DNA from: Siphonodentalium dalli
Taxonomy: Eukaryota > Mollusca > Scaphopoda > Gadilida > Siphonodentaliidae
Assembly: GCA_032622095.1 (NCBI GenBank)
Contig: CP136064.1
Span: 142,867,954 to 142,931,953, forward strand
DNA: 64,000 bases
Reading direction: 5' to 3'
Under the pieces are notes generated by a model. That model had not been told where the DNA came from and did not search any database. It saw only the letters and a program-made list of their open reading frames with translations. The position numbers and the translations under genes were made by a program. This document shows positions 1-10,184 of the stretch, one piece after another (position 1 is the first letter of the stretch; every line of letters begins with the position of its first letter).

Positions 1-290
1 GTATCATGAGATATGAGATAGGTGAGGTTACCTGAAATGTCTTAAAGGTACTCTAATTATAGTAATAACTAATTAGATTTATTAATTAATTACAGACACA
101 AAACGGTTCTCTGGGGGGGGGGATGATTGTTGGGGTACGGGGGTAATTTGAGTCTTTACTTGACCCGGGGGAGTGTCATGAGATAGGTGTTGTTGACCTC
201 ATGATTTAAAGTCAAAGAGGCACTCCTAATTAATGTAATTAATTAATTATAGGCAACCAAAATGGTTGGAATCTGGGGGCTAATTTATTG
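1..290. repeat. Two-unit imperfect tandem repeat, about 173 bp period
   Basis: Two related units begin with TCATGAGATA-type sequence near positions 4 and 177. Both then carry a CTCCTAATTA/CTCTAATTA word, a TTAATTAATTA run and an AAAACGGTT/AAAATGGTT word followed by CTGGGGG. The first unit includes a G10 run at 113-122. No coding potential is seen. The units are diverged, so this is an old local duplication. Confidence 0.6.
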
Positions 291-589
291 TAAGTTGCAA
301 CTGTCTTAATTTGAATTTTTGCCACATTTTACCCATGCAATGCCAGGTACCTCCGCAAGTTGTACTATATCATGACTTAACATAAGTATATGTACTGTAA
401 TAGAAGCGTGATAACAGACAGTGAGCAGTGTGCCTGGTTGAATTAACTGTGATGTGATTGATCACTTCCATCCTCAAGCTACCTATGCCATTTTATGGCA
501 TTTTTTTTAATGTGAAGGGGCAGTTAAGCTTGAGACCACATCACAGTTCAATTCACACCAGGTTCTCAGCTTCTGTTATTTTCTAACAT
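291..589. other. No recognisable feature
   Basis: AT-rich sequence with no open frame of note and no repeat that I can match elsewhere in the window. Confidence 0.5.
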
Positions 590-689
590 TTGGACCCATG
601 TCATTTATGTCCCCCGAAAATTTCACAGAGGACTATTGTAATCAGCCTCGTCTGTCCATGCGTGGGTCCTTTTGGCTGTCCCATTCCTT

Positions 690-905
690 GTCCGGATGGT
701 AACTTGAGCAATATTCAACATAATTTCTTGATATTTGGTATGTGGTTCACATTTGAGAAATCACAGGCCAAGTTCAATTTTAGTTGACTTAGAAATAATA
801 TTTGTGTTGTCTAAATGATAAATTGAGAAATCTTCAAAAGTATCACTTGATAATTGTTGTGTGGCTCACCTTTGAGAACACACAGGTCATCGTCAATCTG
901 GAGTC
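690..905. repeat. Degenerate dimeric repeat, about 119 bp period
   Basis: Two units (about 690-787 and 807-905) share the same order of words: ATGGTAACTTGAG / ATGATAAATTGAG, then CTTGATATTTGGT / CTTGATAATTGTT, then GTGGNTCACNTTTGAGAA, then CACAGG and TCAA. Decayed tandem words of this style are common in molluscan intergenic DNA in my recollection; that link is inference. The short open frames over this stretch have no protein-family signal. Confidence 0.55.
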
Positions 906-1085
906 AAATTTGCCAAAGTCTCAAAAAGTCACATCGATTTGGGGACAAGGGGCCGCTTATATACTAGTTGTGTGGGTATACGTGTATATGTTCATATAAA
1001 TGGCTCCAGTTGTATGTTATCGGAGCAGAATCAATCATTATTATTGCACGACTCTCCAGATAAATTTACATCTGTCTTTTAAATT

Positions 1086-1440
1086 AAGTAATAAACGTCC
1101 TTTATTGCTATTAGTGGCTCTTTAAGCCATTTGAGGTCAATAGCACTGATCCCGTGACATTCCCCACGTCATTTTACTTTTGTGCACCAATTTTCCCACA
1201 TGTCTTCTGAGCTGATAATAAATGCTTTATATTGATCAGATAATGAATTAGTCTCCTTTTAATTCATCTTATGTCAAAAGCACCTATCCGGTGACATTCA
1301 CCTGGTTCAGGTATCTGTACCATTTTTCCTACATCTCCTAAGCTGATAATAAAAGCTCTTTATTGCTCATATTTGTCCCTTTAAGTCAACGGCATGTATC
1401 TCATGACATTCTACGGGTCAATTTATCACCCTCTTTCAAT
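1086..1440. repeat. Degenerate tandem repeat, about 129 bp period
   Basis: The word TAATAAA followed by a CTTTATTG-like word recurs at 1089, 1216 and 1347 (spacings 127 and 131). Each is followed by a CTTTTAA/CTTTAAG word, a GTCAA word, then GTGACATTC or ATGACATTC, then a T-rich stretch ending CTCCTAAGCTGA or similar. Two full units and one partial unit are visible. No coding signal. Confidence 0.6.
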
Positions 1441-1624
1441 TTCACAGTCTTGCCAGACTATGCCATCCCCCACAATATACGACAGAATTATCCATAATTT
1501 TCATCATTATTATGTAATATATATGTGTATTGGAAATAAAATATCATATCCTATCCTTTCACCGACCAAAGTTGGTTATATAATGAATTATTTATTTAAA
1601 TAATTGTTAGCCCCAGTAACCCCT

Positions 1625-1760
1625 AATTAACTTTTTATGACCATGAAAATGGTATAGATCTGTGTAGAAGATGTCCCTTTACTAAAATATACTAGAGCTC
1701 CGGGAGGCAGACACCAATTCTTGTGCCAGGGATGCTAATGACATGAAGATAGGGTTTTTC
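1625..1760 (+). repeat. Dispersed repeat, copy 1 (pairs with 2825-2955)
   Basis: This stretch shares long stretches with 2825-2955 in the same orientation: TATGACCATG, then ATATAGAT/GTATAGAT, then CCTTTACTAAAATATACTAG, then CAGGGATGCT and a GAAAATAAGGG-like end. The two copies are about 1.2 kb apart and diverged by roughly a fifth by eye. It is probably a fragment of an interspersed element; I cannot assign a class. Confidence 0.6.
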
Positions 1761-1984
1761 CCCTGCTCCCATGGGTCTCCTACACGTAATGTGAAGAAAT
1801 GTCACATTTATTTATTTGAGACTTTTGTAGGTACAATACATTCTGAATTATTCTGAGAAACTGAACTATCCATATTATTTTGAAAATTGTTTAGTTCAAG
1901 CCAGAATGAATTGTAACTGACAAAACACTTCAATAAAAACTGTTAGATTTAATTAGGAATATACACATGCCGGTAGCGTTCAGA

Positions 1985-2060
1985 CACAGGGACGTGGCTA
2001 GAGGGTCTCCGTTGGGGGTGTCCATCTTGGAAAATTCCAACTGCACCCTCCCCCCTTGAA
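1985..2060 (+). repeat. Dispersed repeat end (GGACGTGGCTAG family), copy 1
   Basis: The word GGACGTGGCTAGA, then TCTCCGTTGGGGGTGT, occurs here at about 1990 and again at about 16951-16984. A diverged version (TGGCTAGATGACGCCCGTTGG, GTGTCCATCC) lies at about 6208-6245. In the copies at 1985 and 6205 it is followed by GGAAAATTCCAACTGCA-like sequence. This looks like the start of an interspersed element whose body includes the AATTTCCAACTG words further downstream. Confidence 0.5.
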
Positions 2061-2409
2061 CCTTGAATCAGACCAAACACAATTTTTGCATAATTCCATT
2101 TGCACCGCACCTACCTTGCACATCAGTGATCAGGCCTAATATCCTATATATTCATAAACCATGGTTACAGGTTGCATAAATCCTAACATCTAGTGGCCTA
2201 ACTCCAGGCAAATGCACACGGCTATGGGCAAGATACCAGTACACACCGGGCCGCCCTGGTGTGAGAAAAATTTAAACACTATACCAGAAAATCGCAAAAC
2301 TTTAGCATCTAGACTAGCCTCAAGACTAGAATTGGAAATTTCAAACCAGACTTCGGTTCTGATGACAATTCCAATGACAATGTTGACCAAATGTATGACA
2401 ATATTGTTT

Positions 2410-2800
2410 TCTTAAATTATCTAGCAGTTTTTGACTGGCCACTGGGGAGCGACCAGGACACAAGCGTTGCAATTGTTGGAAATTTCCAAACTGTCACCCC
2501 CCTAAGGTTGGAAAGTTTCCAACTGATGACCATTTCAGTCAAAAATATTGACAAAAAATAGTAAAATATGCAAATATTGGTCCAAAAACAATTAATTCCC
2601 CTAATAAATTGTTTGAAAATCAAACTACAAGAACATTTTCAACCTATTGTTGTTGTGAAATTTCCAACTGATGTTTTAGCAGGTATGAAATTTCCAACTG
2701 TTTGAAAATGTTGACCAAAGTTGAGGGGGTGAGACACCCCACCACAATCCCCCCTGTCACCACGTCTCTGTTCAGACATAGCGTTGCGAGGGGGCAGAAC
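2410..2800 (+). repeat. Dispersed repeat rich in TTTCCAACTG words, copy 1
   Basis: The segment repeats TTTCCAACTG or TTGGAAATTTCC words about six times. It then runs through CAAGAACATTTTCAACCTAT, CAGGTATGAAATTTCCAACT, TTGACCAAAGTTG, CCCCCTGTCACCACGTC and AGACATAGCGT. The same order of words appears at 6340-6535. Both copies are in the same orientation. The element class is unknown; the overlapping short open frames on both strands are not credible proteins. Confidence 0.55.
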
Positions 2801-2824
2801 TCTGTTTTGCAGCTTGGCGACCCC

Positions 2825-2955
2825 CAATTTCATTTATATGACCATGCAAATGATATAGATATGTGCAGGAGATGCCCCTTTACTAAAATATACTAGAGAT
2901 CCAAGAGTGAGATACCAATATTCGTGTCAGGGATGCTGATGATATGAAAATAAGG
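2825..2955 (+). repeat. Dispersed repeat, copy 2 (pairs with 1625-1760)
   Basis: Second copy of the repeat described at 1625-1760, same orientation, with the shared core CCCTTTACTAAAATATACTA near 2877 and CAGGGATGCTGATGA near 2928. Confidence 0.6.
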
Positions 2956-3259
2956 GGGTTCGCTCAATTTCAAGTAAATAAGTACACCATATGAGGGAAG
3001 CAGGCCCCTGGCGACCTCCAAATACTTGAAAAAAAAAAAAATTGTCTGTGAGAATTAAACTGAGAATCGTGATTCTGATTCTCGTCAGATTTTAAACCAT
3101 GCCCCAACCCTATCTGGTAGTGGGAGTACCCAGGCATGAGTCATGACCACTTTATGTTTACTTGATTAGGTGATAAATCACAAAAATATAAGATATTTGT
3201 TGTCATAGGAATATGCTGTTGGGGAGGCATCTATGGAACTTTTGAATTTGATGCAGCAA
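2956..3259. other. No recognisable feature
   Basis: AT-rich unique-looking sequence with an A12-type homopolymer near 3030. Nothing else supportable. Confidence 0.5.
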
Positions 3260-3274
3260 TCTGTAAAATAAAGC

Positions 3275-3400
3275 CGTATAATAATATTAATATTATAATA
3301 TTTATAATATATAAAATATATATATATTTAATGGCCCACTTAATTTTTGTGTCACGATTATTTTTTTTATAGTGCCTTGATATAGGCCTACGGTTTTAAT

Positions 3401-3434
<34 letters not shown>
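3275..3434. repeat. AT-rich low-complexity tract with (AT)15 microsatellite
   Basis: From 3275 the sequence is almost entirely A and T (AATATTAATATTATAATATT-like), followed after a short interval by a pure (AT) run of about 30 bases at 3405-3434. Such runs can extrude as cruciforms and mutate quickly. Confidence 0.9.
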
Positions 3435-3437
<3 letters not shown>

Positions 3438-3889
3438 ATAAAATATGATTAAAATACTATAATTCATCACCATTTGAAACGTCTGTATCTCAGAAGATGC
3501 CCATTGAGAAATAGAAAACAGCTGAAATCATAAAAATACCCCCCGCGTTATGGCTCCCAGAATGCAACAGAATTCAAACTAAAAATGTATTTTCAATGGA
3601 AGGGGAATAACACATATCTTTCAAATATAGAGTTATTTTCCCTCCATTGAAAATAATACACTTTGCATAACAAAACCAGATGAAACTTAAGCACAAAAAC
3701 ACGTCGGTAACAACACAAATAACAATAAACATCTTCACAGTTTATTACACCGGATTGGTGGTCTGTGTTTTTGGTGATGTATTTTATGTTATCTGACTAT
3801 GCACTTGAACTGAGACAATTATTTTGGTGTAAGGGGAGTAACCCAAAAACGTGCACTTCGAATTACGTAATTCGGAACTTGCGAGGTTG
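3435..3889. other. No recognisable feature
   Basis: AT-rich sequence. A self-complementary pair is visible: TTTTCAATGGAAGGGGAATAA near 3590 and TTATTTTCCCTCCATTGAAAA near 3630, a possible small hairpin of about 20-bp arms separated by about 20 bp. No coding signal. Confidence 0.4.
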
Positions 3890-3975
3890 GGATAAATAGT
3901 CCGTCATCGCTGGGAGTAGGATAAACCTCTGGGAGCAGGATAAACCTCTGGGAGTAGGATAACATCGTGGCACTT
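3890..3975. repeat. Short tandem repeat, about 22 bp unit
   Basis: Units of the form CTGGGAGTAGGATAAACCT recur near 3910, 3932 and 3954. They are flanked by decayed units (GTTGGGATAAATAG near 3885, GGGAGTGGGGATACG near 3979). Confidence 0.75.
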
Positions 3976-4059
3976 CCGGGAGTGGGGATACGATTATTAT
4001 TTTGGCAGAAAAAGTTACTGAAAATATAATAAACAATGTTATCCTCTTTCAAATGGTAA

Positions 4060-4687
4060 ATACTATGACATATATGTTATATATGTGATCTGGGGTTTCG
4101 AAAATTAAGTAGGCCTTTTAATTTATATAATTAATAACTTTAGTTTAATAATAAGTTAAATAACTTTAATTACCAAATTAAACAATAGGCATAGCCTACC
4201 AAATTAATAGTCAGACTATAGTAATGATAATAAACTGTGATTGTGAATCGAAGTCATATAATGCCATTAATGGTGCTTTTCATTTATTAATTAATTTATA
4301 ATTATTATACAAATATACTGCATTATTCTCTACTTTTCCTCAGGCGCTTTACAAGTTTACCGCGATTTGTCATCTTACCTGAGTTATGAGGCGTCACTGA
4401 CTACCAACACCAACACTCTTTGGAAATTCCGGCATTTAAAAATACCGCGCTTCAAGCTCTATGAAATGACGTCACCACCGATTCGACCGAAATTTCGACC
4501 ACAGACAGTTTCGACCCACCTGATTTCCAGGTATTGACTGGCCCGGCGACCCTGTTCTATTCGACTTCAGGTGTACTCGATTTCTACTCCGTCAATGTTC
4601 AGAATCCTATCCAACGGCACTGGTATGAAGCGTCTAGAAATTAGAATCCATATTTAATATAATAATAAATCCTTCGGACATTCAGTG
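4060..4687. other. AT-rich DNA passing into higher-GC DNA with a CRE-like palindrome
   Basis: 4060-4330 is very AT-rich with no feature. From about 4340 the GC content rises. A full TGACGTCA palindrome (the consensus cAMP-response element) lies at 4467-4474. No transcript can be tied to it from sequence alone. Confidence 0.35.
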
Positions 4688-4957
4688 TTACCGATCTCCA
4701 GAACCAACAACTGACTGTTCAAGGCGGTTCCACTCAATGGTTGTTTTAAAGAAGTCATCGTAATGTACAGTGCTAGTACGCAGTAGATCGAACGATTCTC
4801 TGACGGTGCTGTTAGCACTTGTTACACACCTCCTATTAAAGTTCTCCACCAGATTTTGACAGACACTCCCTGCCAGACTGGGAACAGTGACAGTCACAGT
4901 ACTATTACTACTAACACTGAATGAGTGATATAATATTATTGGGGTAAAGTGCAGCAT
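4688..4957 (-). pseudogene. Possible decayed reverse-transcriptase C-terminal fragment
   Basis: An 89-codon open stretch on the minus strand. Its last third reads RTSTVHYDDFFKTTIEWNRL, which resembles the tail of many LINE ORF2 proteins, where a basic stretch is followed by an SFFPRTIxxWNxL-type motif. The N-terminal half (Ser/Thr/Val-rich) shows nothing recognisable, and there are no flanking LINE motifs. The similarity could be chance. It may otherwise be a spurious frame. A protein search against non-LTR ORF2 C-termini would decide. Confidence 0.22.
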
Positions 4958-5431
4958 AATTATACATGAATAAGAAATAAGTGCAAGGGCGGAATAATAC
5001 CTTTTAATAATACAGCAATGAAATAATACGATGTTGACAGTAAGGAGTTCTGGATTCGATTGCCGGTCTTCATTCGCCTGGTCATCTCGTGAACTTCCGG
5101 GTATCTGCGGTCATCCTCGGTGGTTTTCGGATTTGCCCGTATCTTCGCTTCAATAGTTATATTTGTGCCGTTGACCGAGACGAATGTGTATTTGGTACAG
5201 ATTTTATTCTACCAGGCCTAACTATGAAAACCCATAAATGCAGTCCTCAAATTCGGTTGCTTTATTTTCCTTGTCTTCTTAGAATTTTTTTTTTAGAATT
5301 AGATGTAGATTATTCATTTGTAGAATAACAATCAATTATCAAGACAATCGTCGTCAACAATGAATGACATTAATAATTTGATCGATTCAATGATTGTTGA
5401 CACTGTGAGTGTGACTTGGTGAATTTAAATT

Positions 5432-5592
5432 TTAAGTCTCGCTCTCCTCACGACTATCTTCGTCGGCTGGTTCATGTAAATATGGGCCAATAATTAAATA
5501 CAAGCTCTCAAATGTATCTTCGGTATCTGCTACAGACGCAGGAACCCTCACAGCCCGTATATCATCACCGTTTTCACGGTCAAGGTCACTTT
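5432..5592 (-). CDS. Candidate terminal exon of an unidentified gene (minus strand)
   Basis: Reading leftwards, a pyrimidine-rich stretch (TTCTCCGTACATTTTTCGCG) ends in TCAG at 5593-5596, a good acceptor. It is followed by an open frame to a TAA at 5432-5434. The translated exon, entered one base into a codon, contains ESDLDRENGDDIRAVRVPAS, then VADTEDTFESLYLIIGPYLH, and ends EPADEDSREESET. Amino-acid use (acidic, few rare residues, no internal stop) looks protein-like, unlike the shadow frames nearby. There is no in-frame ATG, so it would need upstream exons. I do not recognise the family; a PYxxEP followed by an acidic tail occurs in several transposon-derived proteins, which is too weak to name it. 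It may instead be a transposase relic or chance. Confidence 0.28.
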
Positions 5593-6200
5593 CTGACGCG
5601 AAAAATGTACGGAGAACTTTCCATTTTTTTTGTTAACAGCGTTTGCGGGTAACCTTGCGGGGATGTCCCACGTTGACGTCACGGATTTTGCGGTCATGTG
5701 ACTCGAGCAAAACTAAGCTAAACAAAAATATTCGATTTTTAAAAGTCGCTAAAAACCCGTTTATCGATATAAATTATATCTAATTTTATATTGGATGTTA
5801 TATTTGAACTTTATTCACACCAAACTAGCCATATGACATTGAAATGATGCGACATTTAACAGTTCCCATTTAAACTAATCGCAACTATGGATATCTTCCA
5901 AACTTTTGCACATATGTCCTTTACAATATCTTTACAATGTATCACTGACATTTCAAACTTTAATTATAAGCAGTATGTGAAACGTTTAAATATACGGGGA
6001 AACTGAGAACATATACTCGGCCAACAATCTTTCATAATTCCAACTTTACTCAGTAATTCATTACATATTGGCATAATTCCCTTATGACGTATACTGTTCC
6101 GTGAATTAGCTGCACATCGTTTTGGCCATGCAAATAAATGTGCATTATTCTAATTTATATACCTTATGCAGTTTATGAACAACTCATATCACCCGAAACA
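5593..6200. other. Intergenic DNA with a second CRE-like palindrome
   Basis: A higher-GC patch (5635-5715) contains TGACGTCA at 5674-5681 and GTCATGTGAC at 5693-5702. The remainder to 6200 is AT-rich with no recognisable feature. Confidence 0.35.
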
Positions 6201-6204
6201 TTAT

Positions 6205-6535
6205 GCTTGGCTAGATGACGCCCGTTGGGGTGTCCATCCTGAAAATTGCTAACGGCATCCCTTGGACTGGTACTTTCCAACCGATACCTTAAGCTCTCTA
6301 TCTGTTCGATATTTTTAACCGGACTCCCCCTCCTTAGATTGGAAAATTTGCAACTGAAATTATTGCCAACAAAAATTACTGGTTGGAAAATCCAACAATG
6401 AGAACAATTTCAACCTATATGTGGTCCAATATTTCCAACTAATTATCTGTCAGGCATGAAACTTCCAACTTTTACCAAAGTTGCCCCCCCCCTGTTGACA
6501 AGTCCCTATATTCAAGACATAGTGTGGTTACTCAA
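6205..6535 (+). repeat. Dispersed repeat, second copy (GGCTAG end plus TTTCCAACT body)
   Basis: This matches the two repeat segments at 1985-2060 and 2410-2800 in the same order and orientation: the GTTGGGGTGTCCATCC start, then GGAAAATTTGCAACTGA, GAACAATTTCAACCTAT, CAGGCATGAAACTTCCAACT, ACCAAAGTTGCCCCCC, CCTGTTGACAAGTCCCTA and AAGACATAGTGTGG. It is shorter than the first locus, so one of the two has an internal deletion or insertion. Confidence 0.55.
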
Positions 6536-6636
6536 TTGGAATTCAATTATGACATATTTATTATATATCCCTACCCTATGGCAGACCTCCCGCAAACGGT
6601 TCGATTCGTGCAGAATCATCATGTTTATTTAATTTT

Positions 6637-8295
6637 GATTGATTGTTTGATTGTTTATTAGCAAAGCCAACAGTTAAGTTGGAACATGCAATAACATATA
6701 TACATACTATACACAAGGCACACATAACATATAAGTCATATCAATAAAAATACATACACACACAATTATATTGTAATCCATGATGCCATTTACATTAAAG
6801 TGGTATCCTTTTTAAAGATAGTTTTATAAATATGCTTACTTTTTTAAGAAGGCTCAAATATTCAATTGAGAGCAAACGATGAAATTTATTCCTGTTAGGG
6901 TTCTCCCAGTAATATTTGGGAATGTGGATTTCGCGTAAATCTTGTAGCTTTTGGCATAGGATTATAAAGTGATATTCGTCGCAAGGACTGTTCTCACATA
7001 AAACACACATTAAATTGTCTGCGGAATTTGTGGTTTCTTTTGTCCATCTATTTTTTTCTACTGGTAATTTATGATTAGATGTTCTGATTTTCAATAGGTA
7101 ATTAGACAAATGAGATGGCAAATAAACTAAATAGCTACTCATTTTCATGGACTGCTTTATGTCTCTGTAAAATATGGCGTGCGATGAAGTAGAAGCATTT
7201 AGATTTTCAAAGAGGTGGTGCTCATACTGCTTAATCAGTAGCGATTTTATGTTTCTCAACTCTGTTTTGCTCAGCGCTGATTGGTTTGTCCACACATGTT
7301 CCATGTGTAGGTCATGTAGAATTCCTTCTACAAAACATACCCAATTCATCTTATTTTGCAGTTTTGTATCCCTCTCATTTATATATCTGAGTAAAAGAAA
7401 TATATTCTTGGCTAGCTCTGATCCTTCGTGTGAAACTAGCTTGGACCAGTATGCTAGAGTCCTGTATTTTATTTCAATCAAGTTCGGCATAAACCATGTA
7501 ATTAGGCGTACTAGATTTCATTGAGGTAACTATTTTACAAAATTTCAAATGGAGCGTCTCGAGACTTTGAACTTTTTCAAAGCACCAAACTTCACTTCCA
7601 TATAACATAATTGGCATAACCATAGCATCGAATAACTTGAATAAGATATCTAAAGGTAACCTCAGTTTTCGAGTTCGATTCAGTAGACCGTACATTGCTT
7701 TCGTTGCGGTAATTGTGGTGTCTTTAAGAGATTGGCAAAATCTCCCATTGTAGAAGAACTTGATACCAAGATATTTAAATTCCTTTACAAATTTTATTTC
7801 TTGCCCTCTGTATATAAATATGGGCATATTTCTTGGTAATTTGTTCGTAAATATAATAAGTTTGGTCTTGAGAGTATTCACTTCAAGTTTCCATGCCTCG
7901 GCGTAGTCAGCAAAGGCTAAAAGAGCACGGTGCATATTTTCCTCAGAATCTGACAAGATAACCGTATCGTCGGCATATAACAAACATAATATGCTAATAA
8001 AACATCCAATATGTTCAAAATATTTCTCATCTAAAAAATGTAGGTTTAAAATGGCACAATCGTTTAAAAATCATTGTAAATCGTTTACGAAAAAAGAGAA
8101 TAAAAGTGGTGACATTGTCTCTCCTTGAAATAAACCTACCTGGCTTATGAAGAAACCTGACTGAACATTATTATTTTGCACACATAGCTTAATATTCGTG
8201 TATAAGCTCCGTATGACTCGTAATATTTTATCAATATCATCATTTATACATTTCATGACAGAATTCATAACATGATATGTACATAATACGAATTA
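6637..8295 (-). pseudogene. 5'-truncated LINE (non-LTR retrotransposon) ORF2 remnant
   Basis: On the minus strand, from right to left, the remnant holds RT motif GLFQGETMSPLLFSFFVNDL (near 8075-8135), an in-frame TGA at 8071-8073, and then LLYADDTVIL with the catalytic YADD at 7966-7977. A thumb-like region follows, then a frame change near 7474-7490. The second frame (stop at 6795) contains a C-terminal zinc-knuckle-like CX2CX8HX4C (CVLCENSPCDEYHFIILC, near 6960-7012), typical of non-LTR ORF2 C-termini. The RT palm upstream of the QG motif (first catalytic Asp) and the endonuclease are missing; similarity ends near 8295 exactly where a foldback element starts. An AT-rich 3' region ends in a (CAAT/CAAA)-type tail at 6637-6660. 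One stop, one frameshift and the truncation make it dead. The clade is uncertain. Confidence 0.85.
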
Positions 8296-8296
8296 G

Positions 8297-8703
8297 CCCT
8301 ACTGAATTACTATTTATTTGGCTTCGGTGGGTAAAAACTAATTGATTCGAATTGAGGAACTCACCCATCAAAGCTCAGAGTTATCAGATACCAATTTTTT
8401 TAAATAAATCTTTTATTTTGAACCAGTATTCATCACCTGTAATATTTGGCGGCCCGTCAAATATTCGACGAGGCGACCGACATACTCTAGATACCAAATT
8501 GCGTTAAACAAAATGTTGATATATAACACCTCTTGCAAATATTATACTAGAGTTGACAGTAGTTATCATTATTTTTTGGTAATTAATCGATTCTGTTAAC
8601 TAAAGCGTCATTTGAAGAAATGTTGTTGTTGTTATTTTTTTTGTTTTGTTTTGTTTTGTTGGAATCTGATGGTACGGGAACCATCGAATCGGATTGTGTA
8701 CCT
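8297..8703. mobile_element. Foldback/MITE element, truncated copy (TTAA-type)
   Basis: The left part (8297-8400: GAATTACTATTTATTTGGCT, GATTCGAATTGAGGAA, CACCCATCAAAGCTCAGAG) matches the arms of the intact element at 15723-16191. The right end reads GGATTGTGTACCT followed by TTAA at 8704-8707, the reverse complement of the intact element's left end. The left terminus is missing. A CAACAA/CAAAA-type simple repeat (8620-8661 on this strand as GTTGTT and GTTTT units) occupies the place of the CAACAACAA tract in the intact copy. No coding capacity. Confidence 0.65.
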
Positions 8704-8784
8704 TTAAAATGTTTCCTATATATTTGTGGTAGGGACCTGGAATATGTCGCTATATACGAAAGGCACATCGCTTATGGTGTCGCT

Positions 8785-9143
8785 TCAAGAGGTCCTCATG
8801 TGTTTTAGTTCATCAAATTTGCACTGTATTGCCGGTCTGTCTGAGATGCCTCTTATACATGTCGCAAATAAACATATTTCATAAACCAACTGTTCCGTTT
8901 GTGCGTGGGGATGATCTGGGGTTGCATTCATGTAAAGCTGCTGGTACATGTGTATATGTCTCCTTTCGGTAATACCACATATATATGTGTCAAGGAATTA
9001 TATCTTATATTCCGGTCATATCTGACTTCCACCTTAATATTCGGATGGATATTATTCGCATGCATCAAAAAATCTAAATAGCAAACTGTCTTCACATTCA
9101 GTCCAAAGCCATCATCAATAAACCTCTTATAAAAGAGTGGCAT
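8785..9143 (-). pseudogene. Penelope-like element reverse transcriptase remnant
   Basis: Minus-strand reading from 9143: FYKRFIDDGFGL carries the RT catalytic FIDD box. It is followed by a FLMHANNIHPNIKVEVRYD segment and a GDIYTCTSSF segment. This order (R-Y/F-IDD-x-F, then N-x-x-HPNIKF, then the G-x-I-x-T strand) is characteristic of Penelope-like RTs. After a frame change near 8930-8935 the text continues YMNATPDHPHAQTEQLVYEI, then CIRGISDRPAIQCKFDELKH. That matches the family's YxxATSDHP and IC...R..EL segments. It stops at a TGA at 8785-8787. The N-terminal RT motifs and the GIY-YIG endonuclease are absent. The remnant is clearly inactive. The ATG at 9141-9143 is not a real start, because a stop precedes it and the family continues upstream. 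Confidence 0.75.
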
Positions 9144-9149
9144 TTACTC

Positions 9150-9754
9150 TGCCTCCAGCAATTTCTGGTTTGTTCGGTTAAGACACTACTGATTATTCAT
9201 TTTACCCTTTCTGTACAGTAAATAATATAACATTTCAAAAAGACTGATTTTTTTTTTTTAATTGCCAATTCTGATGAGCGGCAATGCATTTTGGAATAAA
9301 ACTTGAGTGGACGATGTTGGCACGCGATACTTTTGCTGAATACAGAACGCATAAAGTTTATATTCATGATTATTACTTGTTAAAATAAAATTGACCATTA
9401 TATACGCGTATATATAGTGAAATGTAACCCTATGGGTTAATTAAATGTTACTGCTTATCCTATTTATTATATATATTATTATATTTGTTTAAAGGCACGG
9501 ATGCCTTCGGATTGCAATCCCAGACACATGTACTTTTGGACTTATGACTGTTTTATGAGGGATCTGTGCCCTGAATATATTGGTTAACGGATACTGTGAG
9601 TCATTGACATCAAGGCTTTCATTTTCCTTTTTGTTTATTGTGTTTTGTTAATTTGTTTTCGATACTTGTTGGCACTGACATTTCTGCGAAGTTGGAACGT
9701 TGTTCGTGGCACCATGTTCACACAAACATTTGAAGTTATTTGCGAGGGGGGAAC
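9150..9754. other. No recognisable feature
   Basis: AT-rich sequence with T-runs (9248-9259) and ATATAT-rich patches (9400-9490). No gene or repeat relation seen. Confidence 0.5.
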
Positions 9755-9905
9755 GGGGGGGGGGGGGGGGTCCAATCCCAGATTCCCAGGAAATAAATAA
9801 GCAAATCCCAGTTCCCAGGAAAAAAATATGCCATTTCCCAGTTCCCAGGAATTAAAAGCAAATCCCAGTTCCCAGTGAAAAAAAAGCCACTTCCCAGGAA
9901 TTAAA
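9755..9905. repeat. G16 run plus TTCCCAGGAA-type imperfect tandem repeat
   Basis: A G16 homopolymer at 9755-9770 is followed by about four imperfect units of roughly 30-34 bp. Each contains AATCCCAGTTCCCAGGAA or a variant, then an A-rich spacer. The minus-strand frame over it, with repeated WELG words, is a direct read-through of the repeat and not a protein. Confidence 0.75.
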
Positions 9906-10184
9906 ATATTATATAGAGGATCGACAAAACATACAATATTCACAAGTAATGTAGATCAATGTACATATATTGTATTTTAATGCTATTCTATGATTTACTG
10001 TCTGGTCAATTACATCATTTTACTTGACATAGAATGCGAACCTATATGCAAATCCATTGAACAGAATCAACAGATCACTCTTTACACTGATCTACACCAC
10101 CGCAAATAAGATATTCCCTAAATGTCCAGGTGACAAATCCACGACATTAAAAATAAAAGTCGAACAAGAACCATACCTCTGGTA
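9906..10184. other. No recognisable feature
   Basis: AT-rich unique-looking sequence. Confidence 0.45.

Noticed and set aside
7174-7524. 116-codon plus-strand frame
   Set aside because: It is antisense to the LINE ORF2 C-terminal region, which has clear RT and zinc-knuckle motifs.
9635-9943. Minus-strand frame with repeated WELG and poly-proline, resembling a structural protein
   Set aside because: It is the TTCCCAGGAA tandem repeat and the G16 run read on the opposite strand.
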